A stretch of 64,000 nt of DNA from Branchiostoma belcheri (Eukaryota > Chordata > Leptocardii > Amphioxiformes > Branchiostomatidae): contig NW_017803813.1 of assembly GCF_001625305.1 (NCBI RefSeq), positions 220,896-284,895 on the forward strand. Reading direction: 5' to 3'. The position numbers and the translations under genes were made by a program. Below, piece by piece: positions 12,201 to 21,800 of the stretch (its first letter is position 1; each line of letters opens with the position of its first letter). Under the pieces are notes generated by a model. It worked only from the letters and a program-made list of their open reading frames with translations. It did no database searches and had not been told where the DNA came from.

Positions 12201-12423
12201 GGATGCCCAGGAGAGGGCCGAGATGGCCGAGTCCGCTCTGGGCAAGATGCGCGCCCAGCACCGCTCTGCCGGCCCCAACCTGGTAAGACGATAGCACGAA
12301 GAGTTGGGATTTCGTTGTTTCTTTGCACTACAATTATATCTATTGCCTCAATTATATTTCTGGCATTATTAGCTTACGTCAGATGAGTTCTCATGCACTA
12401 CTTGTTGTTTTGTATTGCAGTAA
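231..12423 (+). CDS. MHC: MHC-1: striated-muscle myosin II heavy chain, 5' partial
   Basis: Actin-activated motor heavy chain of the sarcomere thick filament. Coding exons: 231-387, 1258-1285 (or 1373-1412), 2032-2236, 2470-2533, 2660-2761, 2890-3132, 3445-3713, 3807-3977, 4159-4477, 4730-4803, 5130-5320, 5725-5994, 6649-6904, 7453-7599, 7945-8130, 8464-8550, 8676-8821, 8954-10227, 10379-10619, 10730-11252, 11422-11592, 11759-11959, 12145-12282, 12421-12423. All junctions are GT/AG and the frame closes to 1,821 codons plus stop; about 115 N-terminal residues are outside the window. Visible motifs: P-loop GESGAGKT, switch I NNNSSRF, switch [12 protein letters not shown]1/SH2 in [11 protein letters not shown], an IQ-like [10 protein letters not shown], the [14 protein letters not shown] head-rod junction, then heptads to the end. 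It differs from its neighbours by two extra codons in loop 1 ([11 protein letters not shown]), a distinct loop 2 ([13 protein letters not shown]) and the C-terminus ...RSAGPNL, where the stop is the first codon after the last intron. Exact exon edges are inferred from sequence. Confidence 0.93.
388..1257 (+). other. MHC-1 intron 4
   Basis: 870-bp AT-rich intron between the TYSGLF exon and the 28-nt exon before the P-loop. No open frame, repeat family or splice-competent extra exon was recognised. Confidence 0.6.
1373..1412 (+). CDS. MHC-1 candidate mutually exclusive exon 5b (pre-P-loop)
   Basis: The constitutive exon before the P-loop (1258-1285, 28 nt) encodes [10 protein letters not shown]. 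Only 87 nt downstream lies a second segment flanked by a good acceptor (CCCCACAG at 1365-1372) and donor (GTAAGT from 1413). It is 40 nt, the same length modulo 3, and encodes [14 protein letters not shown] in the same frame without a stop. Its last 20 nt match the first copy at 17 positions. Including both exons would shift the frame, so they could only be used alternatively. An internal AG at 1389-1390 gives a second in-frame acceptor (22 nt). The segment leads into the nucleotide-binding P-loop, so the choice could tune ADP release. No such second copy is seen in MHC-2, -3 or -4. Confidence 0.55.
1413..2031 (+). other. MHC-1 intron 5 with degenerate short repeats
   Basis: 619 bp. From about 1,540 to 1,660 the sequence is a degenerate run of CGACGA/CCGACGAC-type units, and motifs such as CCAGGAAATGAC recur between 1,690 and 1,850. 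It reads as decayed tandem repeat. No coding segment was supported. Confidence 0.5.
4956..5015 (+). repeat. (CTATA)12 microsatellite
   Basis: Twelve tandem copies of the pentamer CTATA in MHC-1 intron 13, just upstream of the exon starting DQLARLM. Likely length-polymorphic. Confidence 0.95.
5395..5702 (+). mobile_element. 3'-terminal fragment of a CR1-like LINE (tentative)
   Basis: In MHC-1 intron 14. The left part contains a stretch reading SQWNPLPP, resembling the WN-LP motif at the C-terminal end of CR1/L2-type reverse transcriptase ORFs. It is followed by a GC-rich hairpin-like tail (TTCGGTGTAATGTAGCCAGC pairing imperfectly with AGCTGG...CACCGAA) and an ACAGATACAG-type microsatellite end. 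The same tail recurs at 32,410, 34,516 and 63,455, so it is an interspersed family. It is 5' truncated and non-coding. Family assignment is inference. Confidence 0.5.
6094..6185 (+). repeat. Duplicated tail of MHC-1 exon 15 plus donor
   Basis: The end of the IQ-motif exon (5962-5994), its donor and about 60 nt of following intron recur about 130 nt downstream with a few changes: CGCATCGTCTATGAAAAG, then CAGAG|GTAAGG, then the GATGCTAGGTA motif. An AG lies just before the copy (TTCAG), so it could in principle be recognised as a mini-exon. It repeats residues already encoded and is probably a non-functional duplication. Confidence 0.7.
6304..6440 (+). pseudogene. Truncated extra copy A of MHC-1 rod-start exon
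   Basis: The acceptor ACGCTAG is followed by a near-copy of the first half of the exon at 6649: it encodes [16 protein letters not shown]..., continues through [17 protein letters not shown], then runs into ...VHN and a stop, with no donor at the equivalent place. The about 30 nt before it also resemble the intron end before the true exon. If it were spliced in, translation would end just after the light-chain-binding neck. It is most likely a decayed tandem exon duplicate. Confidence 0.7.
6471..6604 (+). pseudogene. Truncated extra copy B of MHC-1 rod-start exon
   Basis: A second partial duplicate of the exon at 6649, preceded by TGTATATCAG. It keeps EALKMLQRN through [10 protein letters not shown], then an extra base relative to the intact exon changes the frame ([16 protein letters not shown], stop). 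No donor follows. Spacing from copy A is 167 bp and to the true exon 178 bp, so three units sit in a short tandem array. Confidence 0.7.
6958..7110 (-). mobile_element. tRNA-derived SINE in MHC-1 intron 16
   Basis: Reverse strand. It begins GTGGGGTTGTTTGGTGCAAC (box A region) and carries the box B core GGGTTCGAGTCC with a cloverleaf-like arrangement, then an unrelated body ending ...CTCAAGTGTAAATGAGTATG with a GAGTAT-type tail. It matches the element at 7709-7852 across its length. The D-arm has drifted, so this is not a functional tRNA gene. Confidence 0.8.
7709..7852 (-). mobile_element. tRNA-derived SINE in MHC-1 intron 17
   Basis: Second copy of the same SINE family, reverse strand, with a better preserved head (GTCGTGTGGCGCAACGGCAG as box A region; GGGTTCGAGTCC as box B). 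The anticodon-loop equivalent reads CTCGGAA. The body ends at CACTTGAG/ATGAGTATT on the + strand side, as in the first copy. Two copies 750 bp apart, either side of one 147-nt exon, mark an insertion-tolerant stretch. Confidence 0.82.
8131..8463 (+). other. MHC-1 intron 18
   Basis: 333-bp intron between two rod exons (...KLEQLNA and [11 protein letters not shown]). AT-rich; no repeat or open frame of note. Confidence 0.6.
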
Positions 12424-12554
12424 ATCCTTTGCAACGTTCCTTGCAAAGCGCTGTGAAGAGCACGGACAACAGATCGTCACAGCAACTAGTTCGTTCTCTC
12501 TTTCAGCGACCCAGTAGTACTAGTCTTCTTCTTCTTTGCGACTTGTTTCCTTTG

Positions 12555-12628
12555 TCCAGCGACATTTCCCACTCAGTGGCCCCACGCACGCACACTGACA
12601 CAGCAACTGACTGGGGAATGTCGCCGGA
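12555..12628 (+). promoter_or_regulatory. Proximal 3' UTR hairpin, MHC-1
   Basis: The arm GCGACATTTCCC (12559-12570) pairs with GGGGAATGTCGC (12613-12624). It is extended by TCC/GGA outside and by ACTCAGT/ACTGACT-type pairing inside. The loop holds GGCCCCACGCACGCAC and ACTGACACAGC, shared with the other three genes although the arm sequences differ. Role unknown; mRNA stability, localisation or translation control are possibilities. Confidence 0.75.
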
Positions 12629-12980
12629 TGACGTTCGGAACAAGTGTTAAAGACGTGCAACATTAGATTAAACCACGTTAATGTCATCAACTGTACCATG
12701 TACAACATCTTGTTAACTCTCTGTTCTGTTACCATAAGTCGATGAATGGCATGCCAGATTTTCAACACGGCTCTGGCCTCGATGACTTCTTGATAGAGCT
12801 AGTAACAAGTCCGTAAATAGGCATTTTCTAACGTAGTAAGTAGACCATCATTTTCCTGTGGTGTGAACGGCCCAAGACTGAGAAAGAAAAGCTGTCGGAA
12901 ACAAGAAGTACATGGATTTCTAGGCTGACCTAAGTAATATTCCTGTCGAGGGATAATAAGACGTTCAGTTGTATGATTGT

Positions 12981-13083
12981 GCATCTCTTCCGGGACCACT
13001 ATGAGTAGTCTTAGATTTTATGTTTGTGTGACTTGCGACGTGTATGGGTGCTTCGTTGCATTTGATACTGATTAAACTTCTAC
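12981..13083 (+). terminator. Terminal conserved 3' block and poly(A) signal, MHC-1
   Basis: Contains CATCTCTTCCGGGACCACT, TAGTCTTAG and TGATACTGATTAAACTTC, with ATTAAA (13071-13076) as the likely hexamer. The same block ends MHC-2, -3 and -4. The left half can fold as a small hairpin (GACCACT with AGTAGTC). Confidence 0.78.
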
Positions 13084-13095
13084 AAAAAGACAAAA

Positions 13096-15337
13096 AATGG
13101 CTCATCTTTCTCGTTGGTTTGTGTCTTAGCAATACTTGTACATGTTGTTAATACGATATTAATATAGTAGACTACCACTTTTCTGTTGGTTGGTTGTATA
13201 CATGTAGTTCTGGGATCCTTTAGTACAATATTAATCAAAAAGAAAGTAATATCACTAAAGAAGATTTGACAAGATAAGACAAGATGAACAACATAAGCTA
13301 GGGACTATAAAGCAGAATGGATCCGACATACGTAAATCTACAGGAACCACCAACACCCCAGAACAACTGCACGTAGGCGTGCCATGAGAAGCGTTTAGAC
13401 GAGAAGGTCAGAAATAACCGTCAACGCTGCCAAACTACTAGCCTCCACCAGACTCTTTTGCAGGCTGAATAAATAGTAGACATCGACCTGAAAAGAATGT
13501 AGCTAGCCAGCGGAGTTGTCCGGTCATAGATGGTCCAGCTTGCTCTATGCAGTTTGCTCTATCGATGGCCAACTCCGCCGGCCAACTACATTCTTTTTAG
13601 GACAATTTCTACCATTCATTCAGCCTGCAAAAGAGTCTGGTGGAGACTGCCAAACCACAGACCAGATTTAGACAGACAGATGTGGATCGACCGTGCACAT
13701 TCTCAGACAACCGCAGTGGCGCTGTGTTGCAGAGGGAATGCCAACGGCAGCAGACCTGCCAGTAGTAACTTCTATTTCTGCACACATCCATCAAAACGCC
13801 AGATGGATAGACGGTTAACGTTACTAGGTACCCGGCACCGGACGACATTGTCCTGATATAGAAAGATTTGTAGTAACCTGGCACCCTTGACTTTGATATG
13901 ATATGCCTGGTATGTATTCCTACGCATTATTGTAGACAGCAAACGTCATTGGATCCCAGATGAAAATATTGGAAGTATTACACCAACTACTATCTGTTTT
14001 GCTGGTGCCTGAAACCCGCAAATACTATTGTGTGAATTTATAGTGGGACTCAAACCATTGATATATACTATGAAAGAGGTCGCTAATTCACTCAATTACG
14101 CTATGAACCGTCTGTCTAGTCAGCTTAAGTCAAGCACAAATCTACTGGAGCTATTTAGAACCTCCTTAGCTTTAAGCCAGTTGAGAAACAACAGTAAAAG
14201 GCTAAAAGAGACCTCCAGCAATGCAAGAGCAACGCTGTGAGCTTTTTGTTTTACCTTTCAGTCACTGACAATGGCCCTGGGCATTAATATTGTACAACCA
14301 GGCTGTAGAACCATTAGGAACACAACCGGGCTGTAGACCCATAAGTAACATAACTGTTGATACTTAATGATAGTAAAAAAAGAGACTTTGTACTCACTCT
14401 GCCCTTGCATCAGGTCCTGGAGGCAGTGTTTCATCTTCGACCTCTTCATCATCACACCATTGTCCTCTCCACTTTCACTTGCCAGGGGATGTACTGACGA
14501 GTTTGAACTGTGGAAACGACAGCTACATCCTCCACGTGATACAGATGGTACAGATAGAGGTGTAGCCCATCGAGTCGTTGGAAATGTTGCAACCAAAGCT
14601 GAACCAGATAGTTTTCGAAATGATGAGTTTGTTGACCTTCATCTTCATCCCTCCGGGAATTGTTACCGATGAACCTGACTCAGTGATGCAGGAATTCGAT
14701 GCATGTTTTCTTTTGCCGGAGAACTATGTGGTCGTCCTAAAAGTAGGCGCATTTTGGAGTATTAAGTTGTGATTAATATTTATGTGGGCTGGGAGTTTCT
14801 ACACATTTTTCTAATTCCAAACTAGAACGTGAATGACACACCCGGACACGTTAAGTAGGTATCGTAAAATTGTAGAGAAATGATTTTGATATGGCTTGTT
14901 AACTGAACGATTGGCTATTTGAGATACTGTCATTCGCGTTTGCAGTCTCTTACATTATGTGAAAGTATTCGGCAACATTATCTTTTCCATTTATAAACTG
15001 GAAGACACAAGTTCAAGTGTCATATTCACTCATACTGGCACGTAGCGTACAAATCTACACTTCGAACCCGTTTTACTCTTACCCAAGTCCACAAAGAAAA
15101 CAATAGTTCAACTCTAGTTCAAGCTGGTTACCGAAAAGCAGAAAGAAACAATGCCCCGTTCAGTTACTGCTAACATGGCTAATGTCTGCCAATTACAGAA
15201 ACCTGCAGAAAACGACTATTTGATTCTTCATGACCTCCCGGAGAGAAGTTTACGATCAAGGTTAAACATTATATACAGCACCTGCTCCTCAAAATAACCA
15301 GTGGAATAGTAGAAGTCCAATGTCATGTTACATCTAT
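13096..15337. other. Intergenic region MHC-1 to MHC-2
   Basis: 2.2 kb. It holds a fold-back repeat at 13445-13645. Otherwise short, unconvincing open frames on both strands, including antisense frames at 14258-14672 that match nothing I recognise. No collinearity with the regions upstream of MHC-3 and MHC-4 was visible beyond the core promoter. Confidence 0.6.
13445..13645. repeat. Fold-back (inverted repeat) element
   Basis: The left arm (13445-13518, starting CCACCAGACTCTTTTGCAGG) and right arm (13570-13645, ending CAAAAGAGTCTGGTGG) are imperfect reverse complements over about 75 bp, with a spacer of about 50 bp. Internal matches include GAATGTAG/CTACATTC and GGAGTTG/CAACTCC. No coding capacity. 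It looks like a MITE or fold-back element; terminal target duplications were not resolved. Confidence 0.7.
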
Positions 15338-15474
15338 CGTCCAATCAGAGCTTATACTATAGAAATCGTGCAATGGTCTTGCAGATTGTAGAGGATAATG
15401 ATTACTCTTGCTATTTAAGCGGTTATAAAGGCAGCCGTCTGTGCCGTGCTATTCCGACAGCTTTCAACCATAAG
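15338..15474 (+). promoter_or_regulatory. MHC-2 core promoter and non-coding exon 1
   Basis: CCAAT at 15341-15345, a conserved CTTGCAGA...ATGATTA block at 15377-15403, CTATTTAAG at about 15412, TATAAAG at 15424-15430, and TCCGACAG 29 bp downstream as the probable start region. Exon 1 ends at 15474 before GTAGGT. The same order and spacing occurs at MHC-3 and MHC-4. Confidence 0.8.
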
Positions 15475-15784
15475 GTAGGTAAGCCCTCTCCACCACACCA
15501 TTTCACGGTAAATATGCTGCCAACCCTCCTGTTTAAGCTTTGAATGTCCGTCTTTGTACTCGTGTGCTATAATTCATATGCAATGTTGGTGTATGAATGA
15601 GGCTTTCTGTAGATGCACTTTTGAGTCAATTCACAACCCCATAGCATGTTGTTGAACTTCATCGAAAACTGGGTTAGCAATATACAGTATGCCAATAAAA
15701 TGGTTTGGCATCAACTGGCAAAAGAAAACATGTTTCGAATTCCTCTCATTTGACCCTGCTCTCTGCTGCTTTTTTTTTCTCCAG

Positions 15785-15891
15785 GGCCAGAGCTGTAGCT
15801 CGTCGGACTCATCTTCTGTCTCTCCCGTTCAGCCCAGTCGGCGTGCCACTCCTTCCTGCAGGATCCTTAGCCAAGAGGAACCAGAGCCAAG
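15785..15891 (+). other. MHC-2 5' UTR in exon 2
   Basis: Follows an acceptor at 15781-15784 (CCAG after a T-run) and ends at the ATG in CCAAGATGC. The last 101 nt (15791-15891) are identical, base for base, to the same interval in MHC-3 and MHC-4. An internal pyrimidine tract ending in TTCAG (about 15830) could act as an alternative acceptor. Confidence 0.8.
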
Positions 15892-18800
15892 ATGCCGCCC
15901 AAATCCGACAAGATTTCCGACGACCCTAAGGTCTACATCTTCGGTGACACCAAGTTGCTGATGGAGCTTCGCTCCGCGCCTTACGATCCCAAGAAGAACG
16001 TCTGGGCTCCCGATGAGAAGGATGTCTTCATCGCTGTGGAGATCAAGGAAGAGAAAGGTGGCAAGGTCACGGTTCAGCTGCCTAAAGGACAGGTATGTTA
16101 AAGTAAAAACTGACAAGAAAACATTCCTATTACTGTGTAAAACTGGTGTGCAACTACACAACTCTTTGTTGGCTTTTGGCTAAAATACAACCATTCAAAC
16201 TTTATTTTTAATTGTACCAAATTTGGTACCTCCCTGACATTGCACGAGACTGAACAAAGACTGAGAATAATATCTGTAGCAGTATCTGCCGTATCAGATG
16301 ACTTCCGAGTATCATTTTCGTATTTCCGCTGAGATGTAAGGTAGAGTTCGCATGAAAATAGTCCGAAGTGACCCAGAGGTCAAGCGGGATATCAGATGAC
16401 AGTTATCCTACCACAGTGACTTCCAAAAAAAGTACAAGGGCAAAATGTAGTACAGTCGTAAAGACTTTGGATTTGGATCATTAAACGAAATACAAATTGT
16501 AAAGCATATGTGCAACCAGTCTCTTAATAAAGATTTTTACCAACTGAACTGATGTGTTACTAATTTAATGCCTTTTAAATCTTAACTGTACACAATTGGA
16601 TTTGGATCATTAAACGAAATACAAATTGTAAAGCGTATGTGCAACCAGTCTCTTAATAAAGATTTTTACCAACTGAACTGATGTGTTACTAATTTAATGC
16701 CTTTTAAATCTTAACTGTACAAAATTGTTTGGATCCATTACTAGAACGATCAAATAGACGAATGAATTGCTTCTTTCTTTTCTTTCTTTTCTATCCAAAG
16801 ACCAAGGAAGTTGTCAAGGACAAGTTGGTGATGATGAACCCTCCCAAGTTCTACTGCTGCGAGGACATGGCCAACATGACCTACCTGAACGACGCCTCTG
16901 TGCTGGCGACCCTCAGGGACCGTTATGCTAATGGAATGATCTACGTAAGTGTATTATCATCAGCCAAGAGTCACGGAGGTTAAGTCGTGAAATTGTTCAA
17001 TCTTTATAAAAAGTGTGCTTTTCAACCACCAATACTAACCGTTACACTGGTAGGTCGAATGCGTGCCAGCGAGAATGCCGTAATGAGATCTATAATGCGA
17101 TTCAACAAACGATGCGCTGCAAAAAAAAAACTCACTTTGCATGGTTGGGAGTGGAGAGATGTTTCGTGTAAGCTTGTCACCCAGATGTAATCAGAGACAC
17201 GAAAAGCATATCTGATGCCAGTCATCCAGTCAACATGTAGAATGGCCTTCTGTATAGAGTACCGACTGTAGAAGCTCAGTTGATGAAATCCGATATTCGC
17301 TCCGACTGCTAACTCCTGCATACCTGAATAAAACATTCGAAACGGAATACATTAGTTGAGATGTTAAGTAAGTTTTTTGTCGCCCCCCCCCCCCTCCAAC
17401 CCCCTTCTAATACTACAACCCCCTTCTAATACTCCAGACCTACTCCGGGTTGTTCTGCGTCGTGATCAACCCCTTCAGGCGCCTTCCTCTCTACACGGAG
17501 GAAGTTGTTGGCATGTATCGTGGCAAGAGGCGTCAGGAAATGCCGCCTCACTTGTTCTCTGTGGCTGACAATGCCTACCAGAACATGCTGATCGGTGAGT
17601 TTACTAACAACGCAACATCACAATAGAAACTGGCTAGATAGCCCAACCAAAAAAAAATAGACCATTATCAATGGGAATGGGCAACAAATATAGTGCAATA
17701 CTCTTGTTGCATTTTAAAGAGGTATAAATATGAAGAAGACACTGTACCGTTCTATACCCTTATATTGTGGCTTGACAGAAGCAAGTAGCAACAACCTACA
17801 TACCAATAACCAATCTGTACTGTTTCCAACTACACGTAGATGTCATCAAGGCTGTTGGCCGCAAAGTGCGAAATGTCTCGTGTTTCATAAAAACGATGAA
17901 CATAAATTTCGGCCTGACAATTTTATCTCTTCTCACCTACAGACAAGGTGAATCAGTCTATGTTGATCACGTGAGTATTGTCTTTGTTCTTACGAATTAC
18001 GTATTAGAGGAAAATAGTATCAAAGGTTTGTCATTATCTTTTGATAGGTAGGAGGAACTATGATCTCAAGTAAACTTCTGAAATCAACACGCTAATCTTA
18101 AATCCTGTTTCAACACAGCGGCGAGTCTGGTGCTGGTAAGACTGAGAACACGAAGAAGGTTATCTCCTACTTTGCCCTGGTCGCAGCCATGGGTGGCCCC
18201 AAGAAGGTCGAGGAAGAGAAGAAGATCACCCTTGAGGACCAGATCGTGCAGACTAACCCTGTACTGGAGTCCTTCGGTAACGCCAAGACTGTCAGGAACA
18301 ACAACTCCTCCCGTTTTGTAAGGACCTTTCTCATCTATTGTTGAAACATAAAACTGTCAGGCTGTTTTTGTGTTTTGTAATTTTAGACACGTTACTACGA
18401 TTTACAAAGACATAGTTCTTTCTTCAAATCAACATTTTGGGTACAATCAAATTCTCTCCTTGGGAATCAGACAGAAATTTGCCATTATTGTGACGATGGA
18501 TGTATCATGTTCCTGCCTTCCTGCAGGGTAAATTCATCAGGATCCACTTCAACCAGAAGGGAAAGTTGGCTGGTGCCGACATCGAGTCCTGTAAGCACGA
18601 ATGTTCCTATAAAACTGGCGAAACTCTTATTTGTCAGTTGCACAGAATGTAGATATTAATTTTAAATTTCCAGTTTCGTGCTTGCTGAGGAAGAGTGATC
18701 ATAATAGTGTTGGGTATCGTATTCTACAGATCTGCTGGAGAAGGTGCGTGTGATTGAGCAGCTGCCTGGTATGGAGCGTGGCTACCATATCTTCTACCAG

Positions 18801-21800
18801 CTGCTGTCTGCTGGATTAAAAGACGTCACAAGTAAGATGGCCTGAGCCAATTAACTGTTTTTTTTTTAATTTTATATTCTGTCTGCTGTCTACGTTATCT
18901 TATATGCCTTACATTACGAATATGTAGTCAACCACGCCAAACGTTTCGTCAAATGGACAAATAACAATTTTAATGGCAGAGATGAACAAGATGTTGTTGA
19001 AGCGCTCATTTTCGGAAGTAAATGAGGGTAAAGTAAACTGGATGGAAAGTAAGCTCACGATAGCTAATAAGTAAAAGACTACTCTGTAACACTGAGTCTT
19101 TGACAAAAATCATACATTTTATAGAAATGTGCATGATCAGCAACGACGCCCACGACTACAAGTTCTTGGAGAAGGGCGAGAAGGTCATTAAGAACGTGGA
19201 CGACAAGGAGGAGATGCAGTTGACGGACGAGGCCTTCGACGTGCTGGGCTTCACCGGTGATGAGAAGACGAGCATCTACAAGCTCACGGGAGGTCTGTGC
19301 CACTTCGGCAACATGAAGTTCAAGGCCAAGCCAAGGGAGGAGCAGGCCGAATGTGACGGCACTGAGTGTGAGTCCGGAGCGCAGCTAACGTTGACCTCCA
19401 ACTTGTTACTGAAGTTCTGTTAATCTTTCTGTTACGATGATTTAAAGTTTCTATAGAGGATATAATAAACAACTCATGCCCACTCTTGTCTGGACCTTTC
19501 CACAGCTGCTGACAAGTGTGCGTACCTGTACGGCCTCAACAGCGGTGAGCTGCAGAAGGGTCTGCTCAAGCCCAGGGTAAAGGTCGGCAACGAGTGGGTG
19601 GCAAAGGGCCAGAACTGCAACCAGTGTACCTACGCCGTCGGTGCCCTGGGCAAGGGTGTCTATGACAGGCTCTTCAAGTTCCTGGTCAAGCGTTGTAACG
19701 ACACGCTGGACACAAAGGCTCACAGGGAGAACTTCATTGGTGTGCTGGATATTGCCGGCTTCGAGATCTTCGAGGTGTTTATTTTACATAAGAGTGAAAT
19801 TTCATATATTTGAGATATGTTGTCCCTTTTCTTCCAGAGAAGATGCTATTCTTGGGAGCCACCTTATAACGTTAATTATCTCCCCACAGTTCAACAGCTT
19901 TGATCAGCTGTGCATCAACTACACCAACGAGAAGCTGCAGCAGTTCTTCAACCACCACATGTTCGTGGAGGAGCAGGATGAGTACAAGAGGGAGGGAATC
20001 GAGTGGGAGACCATCGACTTCGGTATGGACTTGGCCAAGACCCTGGCTCTGATCGAGAAGGTGAGCAACAAAAATGACAAAGTTAGATGGAGATTGTATA
20101 TTGTGATTCTTACTTTATAATTGTGATATATCATTCTTGTATTTCTAGAATCAAGTTTTCAAATATGTTATGCTTGTGTTTAGCCTCTGGGTATCCTGGC
20201 CATTCTGGAGGAGCAGACTATGTTCCCCAAATCCAATGACAAAACCTTCATCGACAAGCTGCGCGACCAGCACTTGGGCAAGCACACCAGCTTCCTGAAG
20301 CCAAAGAAGCCCAAGATCCCCAAGTACGAGGGTCACTTCGATCTGGCTCACTACGCCGGCAACGTGACATACAACATCTGCGGCTGGCTGGAGAAGAACA
20401 AGGACCCCATGAACGAGACTGTGGTCGCCTGTTTCAAGAGGTCCTCAAACGAACTGCTGAAGGAGCTCTGGGAAAACTTCCAAACTGCAGAAGATGCAGG
20501 TTAGAAATCTCTATTATACAGCACATCTGCTTTATTTTACCAATACTAGACTTGATAGCAATTTATATGTTCCATATATTGTTAGAACATTTCTATTTCC
20601 TGTCACCTTTCTTGAAGCGATCTTAGAATAGCTCTGTCGTTCAAGATAGTGGAATATTTTATGAACCATATGCCTCAACTATGCTGAAAACTATTACCAT
20701 GTGTTCTTACAATGTGATTTCCACACATAGTAACCGATACGAAGAAGCAAGCAGGTGGAAAGGGCAAGAAGGGTGGAGCTTTCCAGACCGCCTCTGCTAC
20801 CCACAGGGTAAGGCGTAAATCATAAATCATAGAGTCGAAATAATTCAGGGTATGATACACAGATAAATTATCTGTATTTATTATAGGGATAATTATTATT
20901 TAACGTTAGCTGCTTTCCTTGTAGTGATGTTACAATCTATTTGAAGCAACATAATTCGTTTTTCACTTTTATCAATATTACTCATTATTTGCCGAGTTCG
21001 GTAATCTTGTTAGTGATGAAATACTGCCGGAGGTAAAGTTATATCCTTTAACTTCTTGACTATAGGAGCAGCTGGCTAGGCTGATGGCCACTCTGCACAT
21101 CACCTACCCCCACTTCGTGCGCTGTATCATCCCCAACGAGATTAAGACGGCAGGTGTGTTGGACAACCCCTTGGTGATGCACCAGCTGACTTGTAACGGT
21201 GTACTCGAGGGTATCCGTATCTGCCAGAAGGGCTTCCCCAACAAGATGATCTTCAAGTAAGGAAATATTCTATTGACGTTTTTCATAATGATATTATCCT
21301 GTATGTTTTGTGTGATATCAGTGAGGACGACCCCTTATCTGAAACGCAACTATATGAACAGTCACATCATTTGCCTTTTTTTTTTATAATATGCTGTAGT
21401 GAGCAATACCCACTGATTGTACAATGACTCAATCAGTGGGCAATCAGTGGCTCACAGCTGCCAAGTTCTCAATTGCAATGAAGGAGGTGTCGATGGACTC
21501 TGACTTTGAAGGACTGCAGTCCGTTGTTGTTGATGTTGCCCACAATGGAGTCTGGGAGTTGGTTCCAGATCTGAACTCCAGAGTGGATAAAGGTCCGGCC
21601 GGTGGAGCTGGTTCTAAATACCGGTTGTGCAAGTGCGTGGGTTGTACATGTACTTTGCACAAAATTTGCATCGCTTAAGTTAATATCAGCAGAGGCTGAA
21701 ATTCTCCTATAGCAGAGGCTGAAATTCTCCATGACTATACAGCCATAGCTGAAGCTGTAGGGCTACTATCAGCTTTACCATGGTCTATTGGAGGTCATAC

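Larger units (their letters stand above)
12424..13095 (+). other. MHC-1 3' UTR
   Basis: Runs from the stop, which starts the last exon, to the predicted cleavage region after ATTAAA at 13071-13076. It contains two elements shared with all paralogues: a long hairpin (12555-12628) and a terminal conserved block (12981-13083). Confidence 0.75.

Noticed and set aside
14258-14672. Reverse-strand coding potential with an acidic stretch (DDEEVEDETLPPGPDARAE) and a GTGAGTAC-like site
   Set aside because: The open stretches fall in different frames, no start or partner exon was found, and no family is recognisable. Too weak to annotate.
17022-17336. Reverse-strand frame of 104 codons in MHC-2 intron 3
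   Set aside because: No homology recognised, biased composition near an A-run, no splice or promoter context.
21424-21678. Forward open frame of 84 codons in MHC-2 intron 14
   Set aside because: It lies antisense to the LINE reverse-transcriptase remnant, which explains the region.
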